Shown: positions 21,115-31,547 of the stretch, piece by piece | Layout: each line of letters opens with the position of its first letter | Numbering within the stretch: position 1 is the stretch's first letter | Origin: Zygnema cylindricum | Lineage: Eukaryota; Streptophyta; Zygnematophyceae; Zygnematales; Zygnemataceae | Assembly (NCBI GenBank): GCA_037447655.1 | Contig: JBBHKE010002009.1 | Location: 1-40,909, forward strand | Direction: 5' to 3' | DNA: 40,909 nucleotides | The notes under the pieces: model-generated | The model's database searches: none | Told to the model about the DNA's origin: nothing | Seen by the model: only the letters and a program-made list of their open reading frames with translations | Program-made: the position numbers and the translations under genes

Positions 21115-21119
21115 GAGAC
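21115..21119 (+). repeat. Target-site duplication GAGAC (left)
   Basis: The five bases before the LTR start at 21120 are identical to 22729-22733 after the LTR end. Confidence 0.85.
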
Positions 21120-21313
21120 TGCTGTTTTTGAAGATTTAGTTTCGTGCGTACGTGAAATTTGGTGCGCGCGCGACGTTTCGTGCGTATATGTTTCCCTGAT
21201 GTACTGTGGAGGTTTGAACAGATTTGCAGTTCCGAGGAGTAAGTGTACAAGTTGAATTAATGCGACGTAATGAACAAATTGAGTGGTACGGAATGCGCTG
21301 GGAAATGGGCGGG

Positions 21314-21330
21314 GGATCGCGAAGCGATCC
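21314..21330. promoter_or_regulatory. LTR-A hairpin GGATCGC-GAA-GCGATCC
   Basis: Third copy of the perfect 7-bp stem with 3-nt loop found at 5980-5996 and 9621-9637. Confidence 0.6.
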
Positions 21331-21871
21331 GATATGAAATGTTTGAAATATTTGAATATGTACGCCAACGATACGGAGCATCATATTTGGATTGCTGTAC
21401 TTTATTTGCGACAGGCGGCATTTGTCCCAAATGACGCGTACTTTTTACGTGACACGTCGCATTTAGTACAAATGACACGGTTACGGTAGGGTTAGATTTG
21501 GATAACATGACGTCGCTTCGTCAAATGGATTACGAGACCACGCGGCGCGACATCAAGGGTGCCGAACAAGAGGTACGGACGGTGGATATAGGCCGCCGTT
21601 ATTTTTTCAAGTAGTGGAGACGCGAAATCACGTCATTCACTAGAAACATATTTTGGACGTCCCGGATTGTTTGACGAAAATTAAAGAGTTTCGTTGGGTG
21701 ACTCAGCATGACTCAGCATACGATTTGGTGTCGGTGTAAATATTTGGAGTAACATTGTTTTGTCTTTTGCATCATTATAAATTAGTGTTGATTATGATGT
21801 TTATATTTAAGTGATCAATTAGGGTTTTGATAAATTAATTTGTGTGTGTACAATATCATACTTGTAGACAA

Positions 21872-22183
21872 GTGTACGTTTACGATTGCTTGACTCCTAC
21901 GTGTACGCTTACGATTAGCGATGTCGGTTCACTACGTGGATTTATCTGCAAGTGACTAAGCAAGTTGTCGCTTATGACGCGTATTTTGCGGACGCGTCGG
22001 TGAAAATATTTGAAATAACATTGGTTTGTCTTATGTGTATTAATAAAATAGAGTTGATTATGATGTTTATATTTATGTGGTCAATTAGAGTTTCGACAGT
22101 TTAATTTGTGTGTCTTTATTTGTCGTATTTGCAGACAAGTGTACGCTTACGATTGCTAGACTTTCAGGTGTACGCTTACGATT
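21872..22183 (+). promoter_or_regulatory. Two sets of paired 16-mers in the solo LTR
   Basis: GTGTACGTTTACGATT at 21872-21887 and GTGTACGCTTACGATT at 21901-21916 form one pair; 22139-22154 and 22168-22183 form a second, through the internal duplication of the LTR. The spacing within each pair is 29 bp, as at 10258/10287. Confidence 0.6.
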
Positions 22184-22291
22184 AATTTATTCTTAGTAAT
22201 GTGCTACTATGGTTAAAATAGGTCTTAATGACAGTTACGGAATTTATGTTGGTTATTTTGACACTCAGTGATTCGTTGACAACTCACAGTG

Positions 22292-22299
22292 TATATATA
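22292..22299 (+). promoter_or_regulatory. TATA box of the solo LTR
   Basis: TATATATA in the context GTGTATATATAGGAATGAG, as at 10411. Confidence 0.55.
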
Positions 22300-22728
22300 G
22301 GAATGAGTTTTGTTAGGAATAATAATCAATCCTGGTTAGTAAAGTGGGGACCAAAGATGTAGTATTTTAGGGTTGTCGATTAGGTCATGCACTTTGAATA
22401 ATATAATGATTATTTGATTATGCTTTTGTTTATGTGTGATGCATTTGATTGTTATTATTTATTTATGTTATTTTATAAATGTTTGATATGCATTGTTTAT
22501 GCATTTGTCCTAGGGTTTGTTTTTGTCGATTATTCCATCAAACCTTAGATGTTGTCATTTTGTTTATTTATGTTGATTATTCCATGAAACCCTAAATGTT
22601 GTTTGATGCGTCTGTGTACGCATAGGGAGGATGCATTTCAAATGATTGTTCATTAACCTAGCTTTGCTTAGTTTATTGTATGATAGTTTGGGTCGCTTCT
22701 GCGGTCTATTTTAGACCAAAGAACAACA

Positions 22729-22733
22729 GAGAC
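22729..22733 (+). repeat. Target-site duplication GAGAC (right)
   Basis: Matches 21115-21119 exactly and directly follows the LTR end. Confidence 0.85.
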
Positions 22734-23799
22734 GGTCAAACGTTTGAAATGGATTTTTAACGTTTTACCTAGTTTGATAAAATATGGCTTGTACAATGGA
22801 AAAACCGGCTATGAATTAGGCCTAATGTTTAAAAATCTTCATAGGTTCTTTCAGTTAAAGTGCACATATTGTTTGTTTTTAAAGAATTCCACAGATATAG
22901 ATATGTACATTGTTCATGAAATTAGTTATTCAAAATTATGATCTTGTTGTCCTAAATACGAAAACCTTAGTTCAAACAACTGTTTTTTATGAAACATTTA
23001 AACTTCGGTGAAAATTGAATAAATTTTCCTACCTTACATTGAAATCCGTCATTAACAATTGAATATCGTGTGTTACTTTTGTCACAAAACGTTTAATATG
23101 TGGTATACCTTGGAACATTCACAGAATTAGTGTTATAGCCGCTGTAGGTGTCCTCTGCCTATCTCTCCATTCTACCTATCGCTTCATGGTGGGTGGCCTC
23201 GCATATGCTATGTAGGTCACTCGTCTTGACATTGCTAAATTGTTGACAAATAAAAGTTCCTAGTTGCATCACCCTTCTCCCATCCAACTGCTTCTAAACG
23301 TGTTTTATGCTTAGAGGGCTTAAATCACAGTATTAACGATTGTTTCTTTTGCACTTTAACTGGTAGGTATTCTATTGCATAGTGGTTTTCTTAGAGACTA
23401 GGTAGTTTTACAACTTTTTTGCTACTTCGTTACAGAACAATAAGTATGTGCTCCTAGTCCACTACAATTAGCATTGTGAAACATTGTTCATATTTGACGC
23501 TTATCAATTAGATGAGCACCCCAGATGTATTGCAAACATAAAAAAATTCAAATCTTTCCACCTCCAATCTATTCATCGTGCCTTTGTGGACTTCACCTTC
23601 AATAGGTTTCGTAATTGTTTTGATTTTTTTCAAGCTTGTACGACAATACATAGTTTTTTTACAACGGTGAATACTGCTACGAGGTTTGCTCATTGATCAA
23701 CAGATGATATTCTAAATCAAGGAATGTGTAAATTTTGACAAACACAAGTATTTCAAATGAATTAACTATAAACGGGTCAAAATGGTTTTTGTCTCTTAC
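22734..23799. other. No recognisable gene; the expected kinase exons are not seen
   Basis: For a minus-strand LRR receptor kinase this stretch should hold the transmembrane and kinase exons, yet I find no Gly-rich loop, HRD or DFG motif. A short plus-strand hydrophobic stretch (VIAAVGVLCLSL near 23133) has no supporting context. Confidence 0.4.
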
Positions 23800-24092
23800 C
23801 CATGATGAGAGAAGTCTTCTTCGCCATCCAAGGTCGTGTGTCATTTATAGCTTTTTTGGATATGAATGAAATTAGAGCAGAACCTATAGTAAGCTGAAAA
23901 TTGAAATAGCCGGAAAAAACGCACTGCTGACGTTCCGCGAAAAGGTATGGGTTTGAAACGTTGCCATGCAAGCAACTTTGATTGCAGAACCCTTGAGCGG
24001 TATAGTTGCTTATAACATTTTCACCATCCTCCCTTAGACAGAATGATTGCTTTGCATTTTCTTCCGCGGTGCATAAATGATTGTCTGATAAA
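23800..24092 (-). CDS. LRR gene exon 9: Cys-rich membrane-proximal ectodomain
   Basis: Acceptor TTTGCAG precedes the exon; donor GTAAGA follows at 23794-23799. The 97 codons start LSDNHLCTAEENAKQSFC and continue to GFCNQSCLHGN and ERQQCVFSGYFNF. The Cys pattern (C-x10-C, then C-x3-C, then a single C before an aromatic F/Y stretch) matches the segment between the last LRR and the FR/FS region in LRR-VIII-1 receptor kinases, where extracellular cysteines sense hydrogen peroxide or quinones in HPCA1/CARD1. The match is by spacing and context, not by alignment. The exon ends in phase 1. Confidence 0.6.
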
Positions 24093-24561
24093 CTGCAAAG
24101 CCATAGAGGATGTGGCATTGGTCAATATACTGCAAACCCACAGGGCACAGGGAAAAAGTGTTGCTGATAAAATACAATAATACATTGGAAGGAAGATTGT
24201 TTTGGAAGTAGCTTTTACAACATATCAATATTTTTCATGGCTGCAAGTGTGATGTTAGTTCATTATTGGCATAGCGAAATTGGTGTATACGAGTATATCC
24301 AAATTAAAATCTTCAACTTTTTAACGTTGCCTATAGCTTCATCATTAGTTTCTCGTCATATATGTAGCCCCTAACGACTTCTTATGTCAAACTCCTCAAG
24401 CAGCCCAATTTCATGTTCATGATTTTTGAGTATTTGAGTGCCTGTTGTTTTGGATTTCACATTATTATTGCACTAAACAACACTCATCCTAATTTATCTT
24501 CATAATGAAAATTCGACAAACATACTACATGTCAAATTCTCAAAAAAATGAGATTACTTAC

Positions 24562-24693
24562 TCAAACAACGTTTCAGATTTGTTGTTGATCACACTTCCC
24601 GAGGTGAACATATTGTTTGCCAAAGAAACATACTCTATTGTAGAGTTATTGATCAATGGGACTTCACCATAGAGCTCGTTGCTACTCAAGAAT
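24562..24693 (-). CDS. LRR gene exon 8: last two LRR units, acceptor site damaged
   Basis: Codes for LSSNELYGEVPL, then NSTIEYVSLANNMF and GSVINNKSETLFE, a typical final LRR pair with LxxNxLxGxVP and YVSLANNxF signatures. Donor GTAAGT lies at 24556-24561. At the acceptor the expected AG reads AA (minus-strand TTTGCAA|ATTC). The 132-bp length would fit phase 2 exactly if that site were used. The next AG, nine bases into the exon, also keeps the frame and would drop three residues. Confidence 0.75.
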
Positions 24694-26889
24694 TTGCAAA
24701 TAAACAAACTAGGAAAGGAACGAATTATTCAATCAAAATATAGTAGATAGGAAAATAAAGTAGATTGTTCAGTTCAACAAATCTATTGTGCAATGCTTGG
24801 TTTTCTTTAGATGAGATTTTGCAGATCCACCAGCCAGAAAACTTGATATGTGATTTTGACCAAATGGTGATCGCTAGCTTTATTGGACATTTGGTGTTTC
24901 AGAGATGACAGAGTCGACAGACTTCTTCCTCTGAACATTTATTGGTTAATTGTTTTTCCGTGTTTTGGTCATTTTATTTTTCTTTCGTTATCCGTACAAC
25001 AACCCGTACGTAAATCTTTACCTGGAAAAAAACATCTCGCCAAACTTACACCGATCGTTTAATTGGCCCAAAATTTTACGTCCTAGTGATATTGTGCTTT
25101 GTGAGGAACATTTTCTGGAAAAAACGACATCAGTGCTTCTACGAATGTCGAGAGACAAGTTTTCGCCTACTGCCCGGAATGAAAACATTTGTTTGGTTTT
25201 TTGCGAGTTTCAACTGATCTCGAAAGTATGGAATTTGTATATTCTCACATTTTTTTCAGTGTGAGCAATCCCTTAACAAGATGCTTCCTCAATTTGATAC
25301 GTGTACGGAAATTTGAGAGATTATCCCCAAGGAACAACCGAATGGTTCACTACTTCACTTAGACGGGTACTATTTTATTGGAACACGTGTCTGTTTTGTT
25401 TAAATAAAACTCATTGAGTTTTGTATTTCTTCGGCAAATTTCAGCTAAGTGGATGACATAAATCAGTCATTATGGTACAAAGTAATACGTTGGTACAAAG
25501 TCATTACGTTACATCATTGTTACATACTAAACAAACTATTTCTACTCTCGGCGGCATAGAAAAAACACGTTTGAAGAATTCGGACGTTAATGTATTATTT
25601 TCAACGATATTGCCATACCAATATCGATATAGCACAATTATTTGCAATACAATAGATAGGGACGATATATCAATTATCGAGATCCCTCAAACAAGTACAT
25701 GTTGATTATCGGCAAAACCTGTTCAATATACAACTCTAAAAAAAACATTATCATTTCCAAATGTAAACTAAGACTTTCGGCAAAAATGACATATTCAGAA
25801 ACAGTCTTTTAATAAAAAGAAGTTCATCAACCTATGGCTCTTGGAATCCTTTAAATTCTAAATCTGAAAAGGCGCCTTAATCGTTAAAAACCACCATACA
25901 AAGCATAAAGTGAATTTCAAACGCATACTCCACTATTTATAAACTGTATTGAAATAAGTACTCGAAAAAAAAAAAAAAAAGACTCTAGGACCTTTTATCC
26001 TCCAAATTCAGGTATAAATTTTGTCTAGATTGTGGATTCCTTACATTTCACAATCCATTTCAATTTGAGGCTTATATTGATGTAAGCTTGCCAATAAAAT
26101 TTTGTTTTGCTTTTATGAACTTTGTCATGTATGTGTCAGCATTAGTTACACATTCACACAATTTGTTCTAATTTCATTTTACTCATGTAACGTGAGGATA
26201 CACCCGGAATTCGACTGAACTTTTTGTTTTAAAAGTTGAGCTGTCATACCACTCCGATATTCGGAAAAAAATAGGATTGCCTTTTTTTATATCGCTGGTC
26301 TAGGAAAGTAAATGTTTTTTAGAAAAGTACATAAAATTTATATGAATTGTCAACTACAGCTACCGAACTGTCACATAAAGCATCTTAGTTTGCTAATTCA
26401 TAATTGGTTAAACCCTTGTAAATTATGTCAAAATATCCTAAACATAGGTCACATAACGTAAAACAATGTGTAAAACTTTAACTATTGAATTAGCTCATAG
26501 GCATGAAAATCCCATCTTATGCTAAAAATAAAACTTATTTTTCTTATAGTTTTTACATCTTTGAGGATAAAAAACGTCAAAGTCAACGTCACCAACCGTG
26601 ATGATGTGCTCGAACTGTGCCGCATGACCTTCCTCCAGTGGGCTAATTTGAACCAAAATGGCCAAATATCAACTACTATAATTTTGACTGTAAAAATTTT
26701 ACTTCACAAGGAATTGAGATTGGAATTTGAGTGTGGAAAAAAATAAATTGTTTCGATTGGTAATAACAATCTACTGTTGCCAAATTCTGAACCTGCGTTC
26801 TTAGTCAGCGATTTGATTATAACCACATTCAAGTAAAATTACAAATTTTTAGCATTAGCTAGCCTGTGGGACCCTATGGGGATATTTTA

Positions 26890-27115
26890 CAATGGACGCA
26901 AATACATTTATACATGAATTCAGATCCATCAGCCGCCACGGATCGTGTGCAATACCACGGTGCGTCACGGTGACGTTTCCAGTTCCACAAATGACAAAAA
27001 TAATCGCGAAAATGTAATTTTTGTTGAAGAAGTGCTATGTGATATGCATGATTATAATTTTGTTCGAGTGTAGCTGTTGAAATTACATAACAATAATTGG
27101 TATTTTGTCATTTGT
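26890..27115. repeat. 225-bp dispersed repeat, copy 1
   Basis: Direct repeat of 30152-30376; both contain CAGCCGCCACGGATCGTGTG, TGACGTTTCCAGTTCC and TTTTTGTTGAAGAAGTGCT. A diverged third copy is at about 30735-30850. It lies about 100 bp before the MULE fragment. It is probably a short nonautonomous transposon; no terminal inverted repeats were identified. Confidence 0.85.
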
Positions 27116-27219
27116 TACGAAATATTGATAATTATCCTTATTTATATTTAAATATTGTTATCCTTATAATTAAACTTGATTTAACTTACAATTAAACTTC
27201 GAAGATGTTCGAGTACGAG

Positions 27220-27890
27220 TTAGATGATGAACATTGCATCTCTCATCTTTTTATGGCACCAAAAACATCAATTAATATGCGAAAGAGAAACTATTCATGT
27301 ATTTGCTAGATTGTACACATAAAATAAATTTATTTATGGTGCTATTAATACATATAATTGGTTGTCTCCGAATAACGAAACATGTAGTATATGTTTTGTT
27401 TTTTTGAGTTCAGAAAAATTAGAGTATTACAAGTGGGCTTTACCGCAATTGGTTAAATTATCTCAAAAAGACTCTTTTCTAGAAGTATGTGTAACAAATA
27501 GAGAACCCGCTCTAATGAACGCTTTAGAAATACTAATACCCAAAAACTCTTTTGCCAATGGCACATTAATAAAAATGTTGTGGCTGAGTGTAAACCCGAT
27601 TTCAATGGGTCGGACAAAGAATGGGGGGATATTTATCGAACATGGAAAAAAGTGTTAAAATCAAAGCCAGAGGAAGAATTTGTGGTGTTGTGGGAAAAGT
27701 GTAACACCCTACTTTATGAGAATCAGAAAATATTGTCATATTTGGAAAAAATATGGTTTCCGTGGGAATAGCGCTTTGTGAACGCGTGGTTAGACCGTTG
27801 TCTCCATCTAGGTAGTTAATCGAAATCTTGGATCGAGGGGGCTCATGCCACGCTGAGTTATTTATTTGCAAGCATCTACTGGTGAGTTTT
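27220..27890 (+). pseudogene. MULE/FAR1-type transposase fragment
   Basis: Reading across frames gives SHLFMAPKTSIN, LLDCTHKINLFMVLL, the open frame at 27362-27658 with YYKWALPQLVKL and VTNREPALMNALEI, then CKPDFNGSDKEW and FVNAWLDRCLHLG, and WIEGAHATLSYL. This is the order of the MULE transposase domain (PF10551) and the following region in FAR1/FHY3-like proteins. A stop interrupts at about 27307, frameshifts lie near 27310-27400 and 27570, and another stop is at 27769. The first DDE Asp (in LLDCTHK) is kept; the second is Asn (27497-27499). It lies within a large intron of the LRR gene, on the opposite strand. No flanking terminal repeats were found. Confidence 0.8.
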
Positions 27891-28644
27891 TGTTTCATTT
27901 TTTTTTTTATTTACTTTTTGTATGTTCACCGTTAATTTAACTTATTTTTTCATCATTGTTCTTCATTTAAGATATGAAATTCTTCGTTTGATTTTTATTG
28001 AATTAAGTTATGCATTCATGTAACACAGACATAATCATCAAGTGACTAATCAGTGTGGATTGATACATATTTGGTCATATAGTTCAGCTTTTGTACAATT
28101 GATGGGGATTAAATGAATGAACTATGCACATTACTAATAGTGGTCAATCGAATGAAATCTTTAATGAAATAATGGTCGAATATACAATGGCCTGTGGGAC
28201 CCTTTGGGGAATATACAAGTCACCTCAATGACAAATTTAGTTGTTCTAATAGATATAAGCTTACATAATAAATCATCAAATAAGATTCGGTACCTTTTAC
28301 AATAATTATAATGAACCTTCCAGAATTGTATTTATGCATGTGTCCCACTTTGAAAATATGTATCATTGATAATGTTTTTTGCTACATTGTCTAGGATGGG
28401 ATAAAATGTTCAATTAATTATAACACGCAATATAAATATCATAAATATGCACTGCCTTTCTTAAAAGCTACATTATCAACACTTGTAACCCATTTATGCA
28501 ATTTATACATCGAACAGTCGAAATTGACTGATTTTATTCTAACGTTGAATTTCTTAGAAAAATATTCCAATCACGAACTGTCTTCTAGCTTCAACATGAA
28601 ACTAGATAGCAAAATGTCAAACATGCAAAGAATATGATACTTAC

Positions 28645-28719
28645 AATGCTTGAAGTTTCTTAAACAAGTTCAAATACGTTGATCTGAGCTTTCCCGAAAT
28701 GTTGTTTCTCTTAAGGTTT
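28645..28719 (-). CDS. LRR gene exon 7
   Basis: 75 bp, phase 2 at both ends. Codes for one LRR: NLKRNNISGKLRSTYLNLF then KKLQAL. Acceptor GTCTCAG and donor GTAAGT (28639-28644) are both canonical. This unit is 25 residues long, within the usual LRR range. Confidence 0.75.
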
Positions 28720-29120
28720 CTGAGACAAACGGACCAACCCCGTCAGTATTCAGGGGTGATTGTTTGTTGAAGAATTTTGGGTCAAATTGTCAACAAACCG
28801 CCAATAAGATTTGTAGGTCAAACGATGGCAATGGAGTTCATCATTTGCAGTGCATGCTTTTTGATGCCTTGACAAGGTGAAGAAATAATTCACATTCAAT
28901 CGCATTCAGATGTCCAGAGAAAAATATCAATGTCGACAACAAAATCAATTTAGAAGAAGGGAAAGTCATCTGTACAGGGGAAGGAAGGCATATAAGTTAG
29001 CCTATAAATGAACAAAATGGAAAAGACATCTGCAAAAGGAAGGTATAGAAAGTCGTCTTATGAATGAACAAACGTTGCACTTTGTATTCCTTGACGTTAA
29101 GTAGCTTTACATGGACTCAC

Positions 29121-29198
29121 AAAGAAAGGAGACTTGAATATAATTTTTGCGGAAGGTTTGGAGGACCTTCAAGTTTTAACCCGTTTGCACTTAAGTCC
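29121..29198 (-). CDS. LRR gene exon 6
   Basis: 78 bp, phase 2. Codes for DLSANGLKLEGPPNLPQKL then YSSLLSL, one LRR with a DLSxNxL signature. Acceptor TTGCGCAG, donor GTGAGT (29115-29120). Confidence 0.72.
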
Positions 29199-29824
29199 CT
29201 GCGCAAATGTAATATTGATAGAGAATCCATAACATCATAATTTGGAAATAGAAAGATAATTCAATCTTGTTATGTTCTAGGAGGAGCGAAAAAAATCCTC
29301 AAATAGAAAAACAAAGCGAATACTGAATCAGTTGTATGAAATATACCGTTTGCGCGCTTAAAGATGTACAATCGAAAAAAAATAATCTTTATTAGTAACA
29401 TGGACTTGAGTCAAAAGTGAAACGACACGAAACTTAAATCTAGAGAGCCTTAAAATAAGCGTAATTTTATGTCCACAGGCAGAAAAAAGGGACACTGAAT
29501 TAGTGTTACAAACACAAACAACAATTGACGGTGTAGTCACTGGATTAAGTGTACACTTGCGGGTGTGCACAACATTTATTTCTCTGCCTGTCATTGGACC
29601 AAAAAGGCACTTCACAATGGCTTGCGATTGGCATGTAAGTTTATGTCTTTTTTTGCCTAGATTGTCCTTCAACAGTAACTGCCGATTTCATTATAAAACA
29701 CAGTCATGGAACTCTTTTGTCGACAAAAATCACAATTGTCATCTATGAACTAGAAAGATTTTCACACAACACAATCATGAAACTCATCAAAACAGCCAGA
29801 CGGATATTAACAAATGTCCCTTAC

Positions 29825-29893
29825 AACTTCTGAAGGTTTTCTGAATTGGGAAGATTTTCCATGTCAATGTTAAGGAGGTTGCCGGCCAGGTTC
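29825..29893 (-). CDS. LRR gene exon 5
   Basis: 69 bp, phase 2. Codes for NLAGNLLNIDMENLPNSEN then LQKL. Acceptor GGTTGTAG, donor GTAAGG. The core LxxN-L pattern is present although the usual G-x-IP part is diverged. Confidence 0.7.
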
Positions 29894-30024
29894 CTACAAC
29901 CATCCATGTGAAACGAATAGAGTCCCAAACTGTCTACTTCCAACTATTGAAAGTTGTTACGCTTTAACCATCATTACATAAACCATTGAAATATGACATG
30001 GCACAACAATTGATTACCCGTATT

Positions 30025-30039
30025 CCCCCCCCCCCCCCC
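30025..30039. repeat. C15 homopolymer
   Basis: Fifteen consecutive C. With the G run near 20108-20120 it is one of two long G/C homopolymers in AT-rich surroundings. Length may be uncertain through sequencing error. Confidence 0.8.
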
Positions 30040-30151
30040 AACAATCCTTGTTAACTGCGATGTTACACCAATCCTGTTGTATCTCAAATGTTTAATCATC
30101 AGTTTGAAAATCCTATCCCACATATCCGACTTATTTTTACACTTGATTTTT

Positions 30152-30376
30152 CAATGGACTCAGGTGCATTTATGCATGACTTCAGATCCGTCAGCCGCCA
30201 CGGATCGTGTGCAACAGCACGGTGCATCACAGTGACGTTTCCAGTTCCGCAAATGTCAGAAATAATTGCGAAAATGTGATTTTTGTTGAAGAAGTGCTGT
30301 GTGACATGCATGATTATAATTTTGTTTGAGTGTAGCTGCAGAAATTACATAGCAATAACTGGTATTTTGTCATTTA
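30152..30376. repeat. 225-bp dispersed repeat, copy 2
   Basis: Direct repeat of 26890-27115 with roughly one change per ten bases by eye. Located between LRR exons 4 and 5. A more diverged related stretch with CCGTCAACCGTCACGAT follows at about 30735-30850. Confidence 0.85.
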
Positions 30377-31156
30377 TTATTTGGTTTTTCGCCATAAGTA
30401 CTAAAATCTGTGGACGTAGTAAATCAGCAATTGTCTCCACCTAAAGAAGTTCATAAATCCAACAAAAATATCATAGTAGAATAGGCACCAAAAAACTCGA
30501 TGAGCACAATTAGGAGATTTCCCGGAAAATTGAATGACGCGATAGCCTTTCAATGTTCCAAGACAGTTGAGCTCCAAAAATTTCAGACATTCTAATATAT
30601 GGATAGACACCAGATTGAGTGGGGTGGGCGCAGAGAGGAGACATTTAGTCTGCTAAAAGATAGGGTAGATAGAGCAAGGGAGAGTTCGGGTGAGGGGGAG
30701 GAATAGTATGCAGAGGGGCTCGGGAGGTCAACACACTAAATCCGTCAACCGTCACGATTTTGCATATCATCATCGTAGGTGACGGTGACATTTCTGGTCC
30801 TTTTAAAAAAACTGGCAGAAATGCGACTTTTGTTGCATACCACAAGTAAGACCTAAACGCACGTGACAAGTTTTTTTTCGTGCCAAAAGTATTTGTAACA
30901 GCTTTAGAGAACCAGCGATAAAGCAGTTAACATCCCCTTTTTTCTCCATTATTATTTCATAAGTTATTTAAAATACTGTGAGCCGATCGATTTCTCACAA
31001 AATGTCTTCTTGAACCATTTCCAACTCTACCAATTCGGATTTTTTTTTTGATTCCTCAACAACATATTGAAAATATATCATCTTTTTTTAGTGTTGTAAA
31101 TGTTACACAGCTCAGTCCGTGACAAAAAGAAAAGAGAATGAGGGAAAGAAACCCAC

Positions 31157-31225
31157 AGAGTTCTCAAGTTTGACAAGTCTTCCAACGTTGGCAAAAGGCC
31201 AATGAAAGCATTCAAACTCAAGTCC
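31157..31225 (-). CDS. LRR gene exon 4
   Basis: 69 bp, phase 2. Codes for DLSLNAFIGLLPTLEDLSN then LRTL, an excellent plant LRR (DLSxNxFxGxLPxLxxLxNL). Acceptor TTTTGTAG, donor GTGGGT (31151-31156). Confidence 0.82.
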
Positions 31226-31489
31226 CTACAAAAATATTAAAGCCCATAGTCGATCATGAGATGATAATGACGAATAATACCAGGTAATGAACTTGTCACA
31301 AAATGTTTAGTCACAAAAGTAGGAATTTGAATGAAATCCTTCAAATTATTCCTTTTACTCTTTGAATTTTAGAGTGTGACAAACCACTCACTTTTTGACA
31401 AAAGTTGCAATGCAATATCGACATGTCACAATCAATGTTTTAACGAGGTTCTAATTAATCAAAAAATATATGGAGATGTGATAACTCAC

Positions 31490-31547
31490 AGATCTGCAAG
31501 AGACGCCTGTTGGCAAATTTCCTTCCAATCCACACCTACTCAACCGC
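31490..31547 (-). CDS. LRR gene exon 3 (shortened, out of phase)
   Basis: Acceptor GATGTGCAG; donor GTGAGT (31484-31489). Codes for RLSRCGLEGNLPTGVSCRS, with the LxGxLPxG LRR core. Its 58 bp ends in phase 0, whereas neighbours need phase 2, so splicing to exon 4 would shift the frame. Either the exon carries a deletion or another donor is used. Confidence 0.6.

Larger units (their letters stand above)
21120..22728 (+). mobile_element. Solo LTR-A with perfect target duplication
   Basis: It starts TGCTGTTTTTGAAGATTTAG and ends ACCAAAGAACAACA. GAGAC flanks it on both sides. No internal sequence is attached, so recombination between the two LTRs of a full element probably removed the interior. 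It contains the hairpin (21314-21330), two copies of the paired 16-mer and the TATA box (22292-22299). It is about 75 bp longer than the copy at 9406-10939. Part of the difference comes from an internal duplication: about 21745-21917 is repeated at about 22005-22184. Confidence 0.9.

Noticed and set aside
23120-23220. Plus-strand hydrophobic stretch VIAAVGVLCLSL as a receptor transmembrane segment
   Set aside because: It is on the opposite strand to the LRR exons and has no flanking exon structure.
25265-25345. Minus-strand RLFLGDNLSNF as an LRR unit
   Set aside because: Only one short motif, without convincing acceptor, donor or G-x-IP part.
30401-30610. Minus-strand frame with LECLKFLELNCLGTLKG, LRR-like at first sight
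   Set aside because: No LxxNxLxGxIP core follows and no splice sites give a phase-2 exon.
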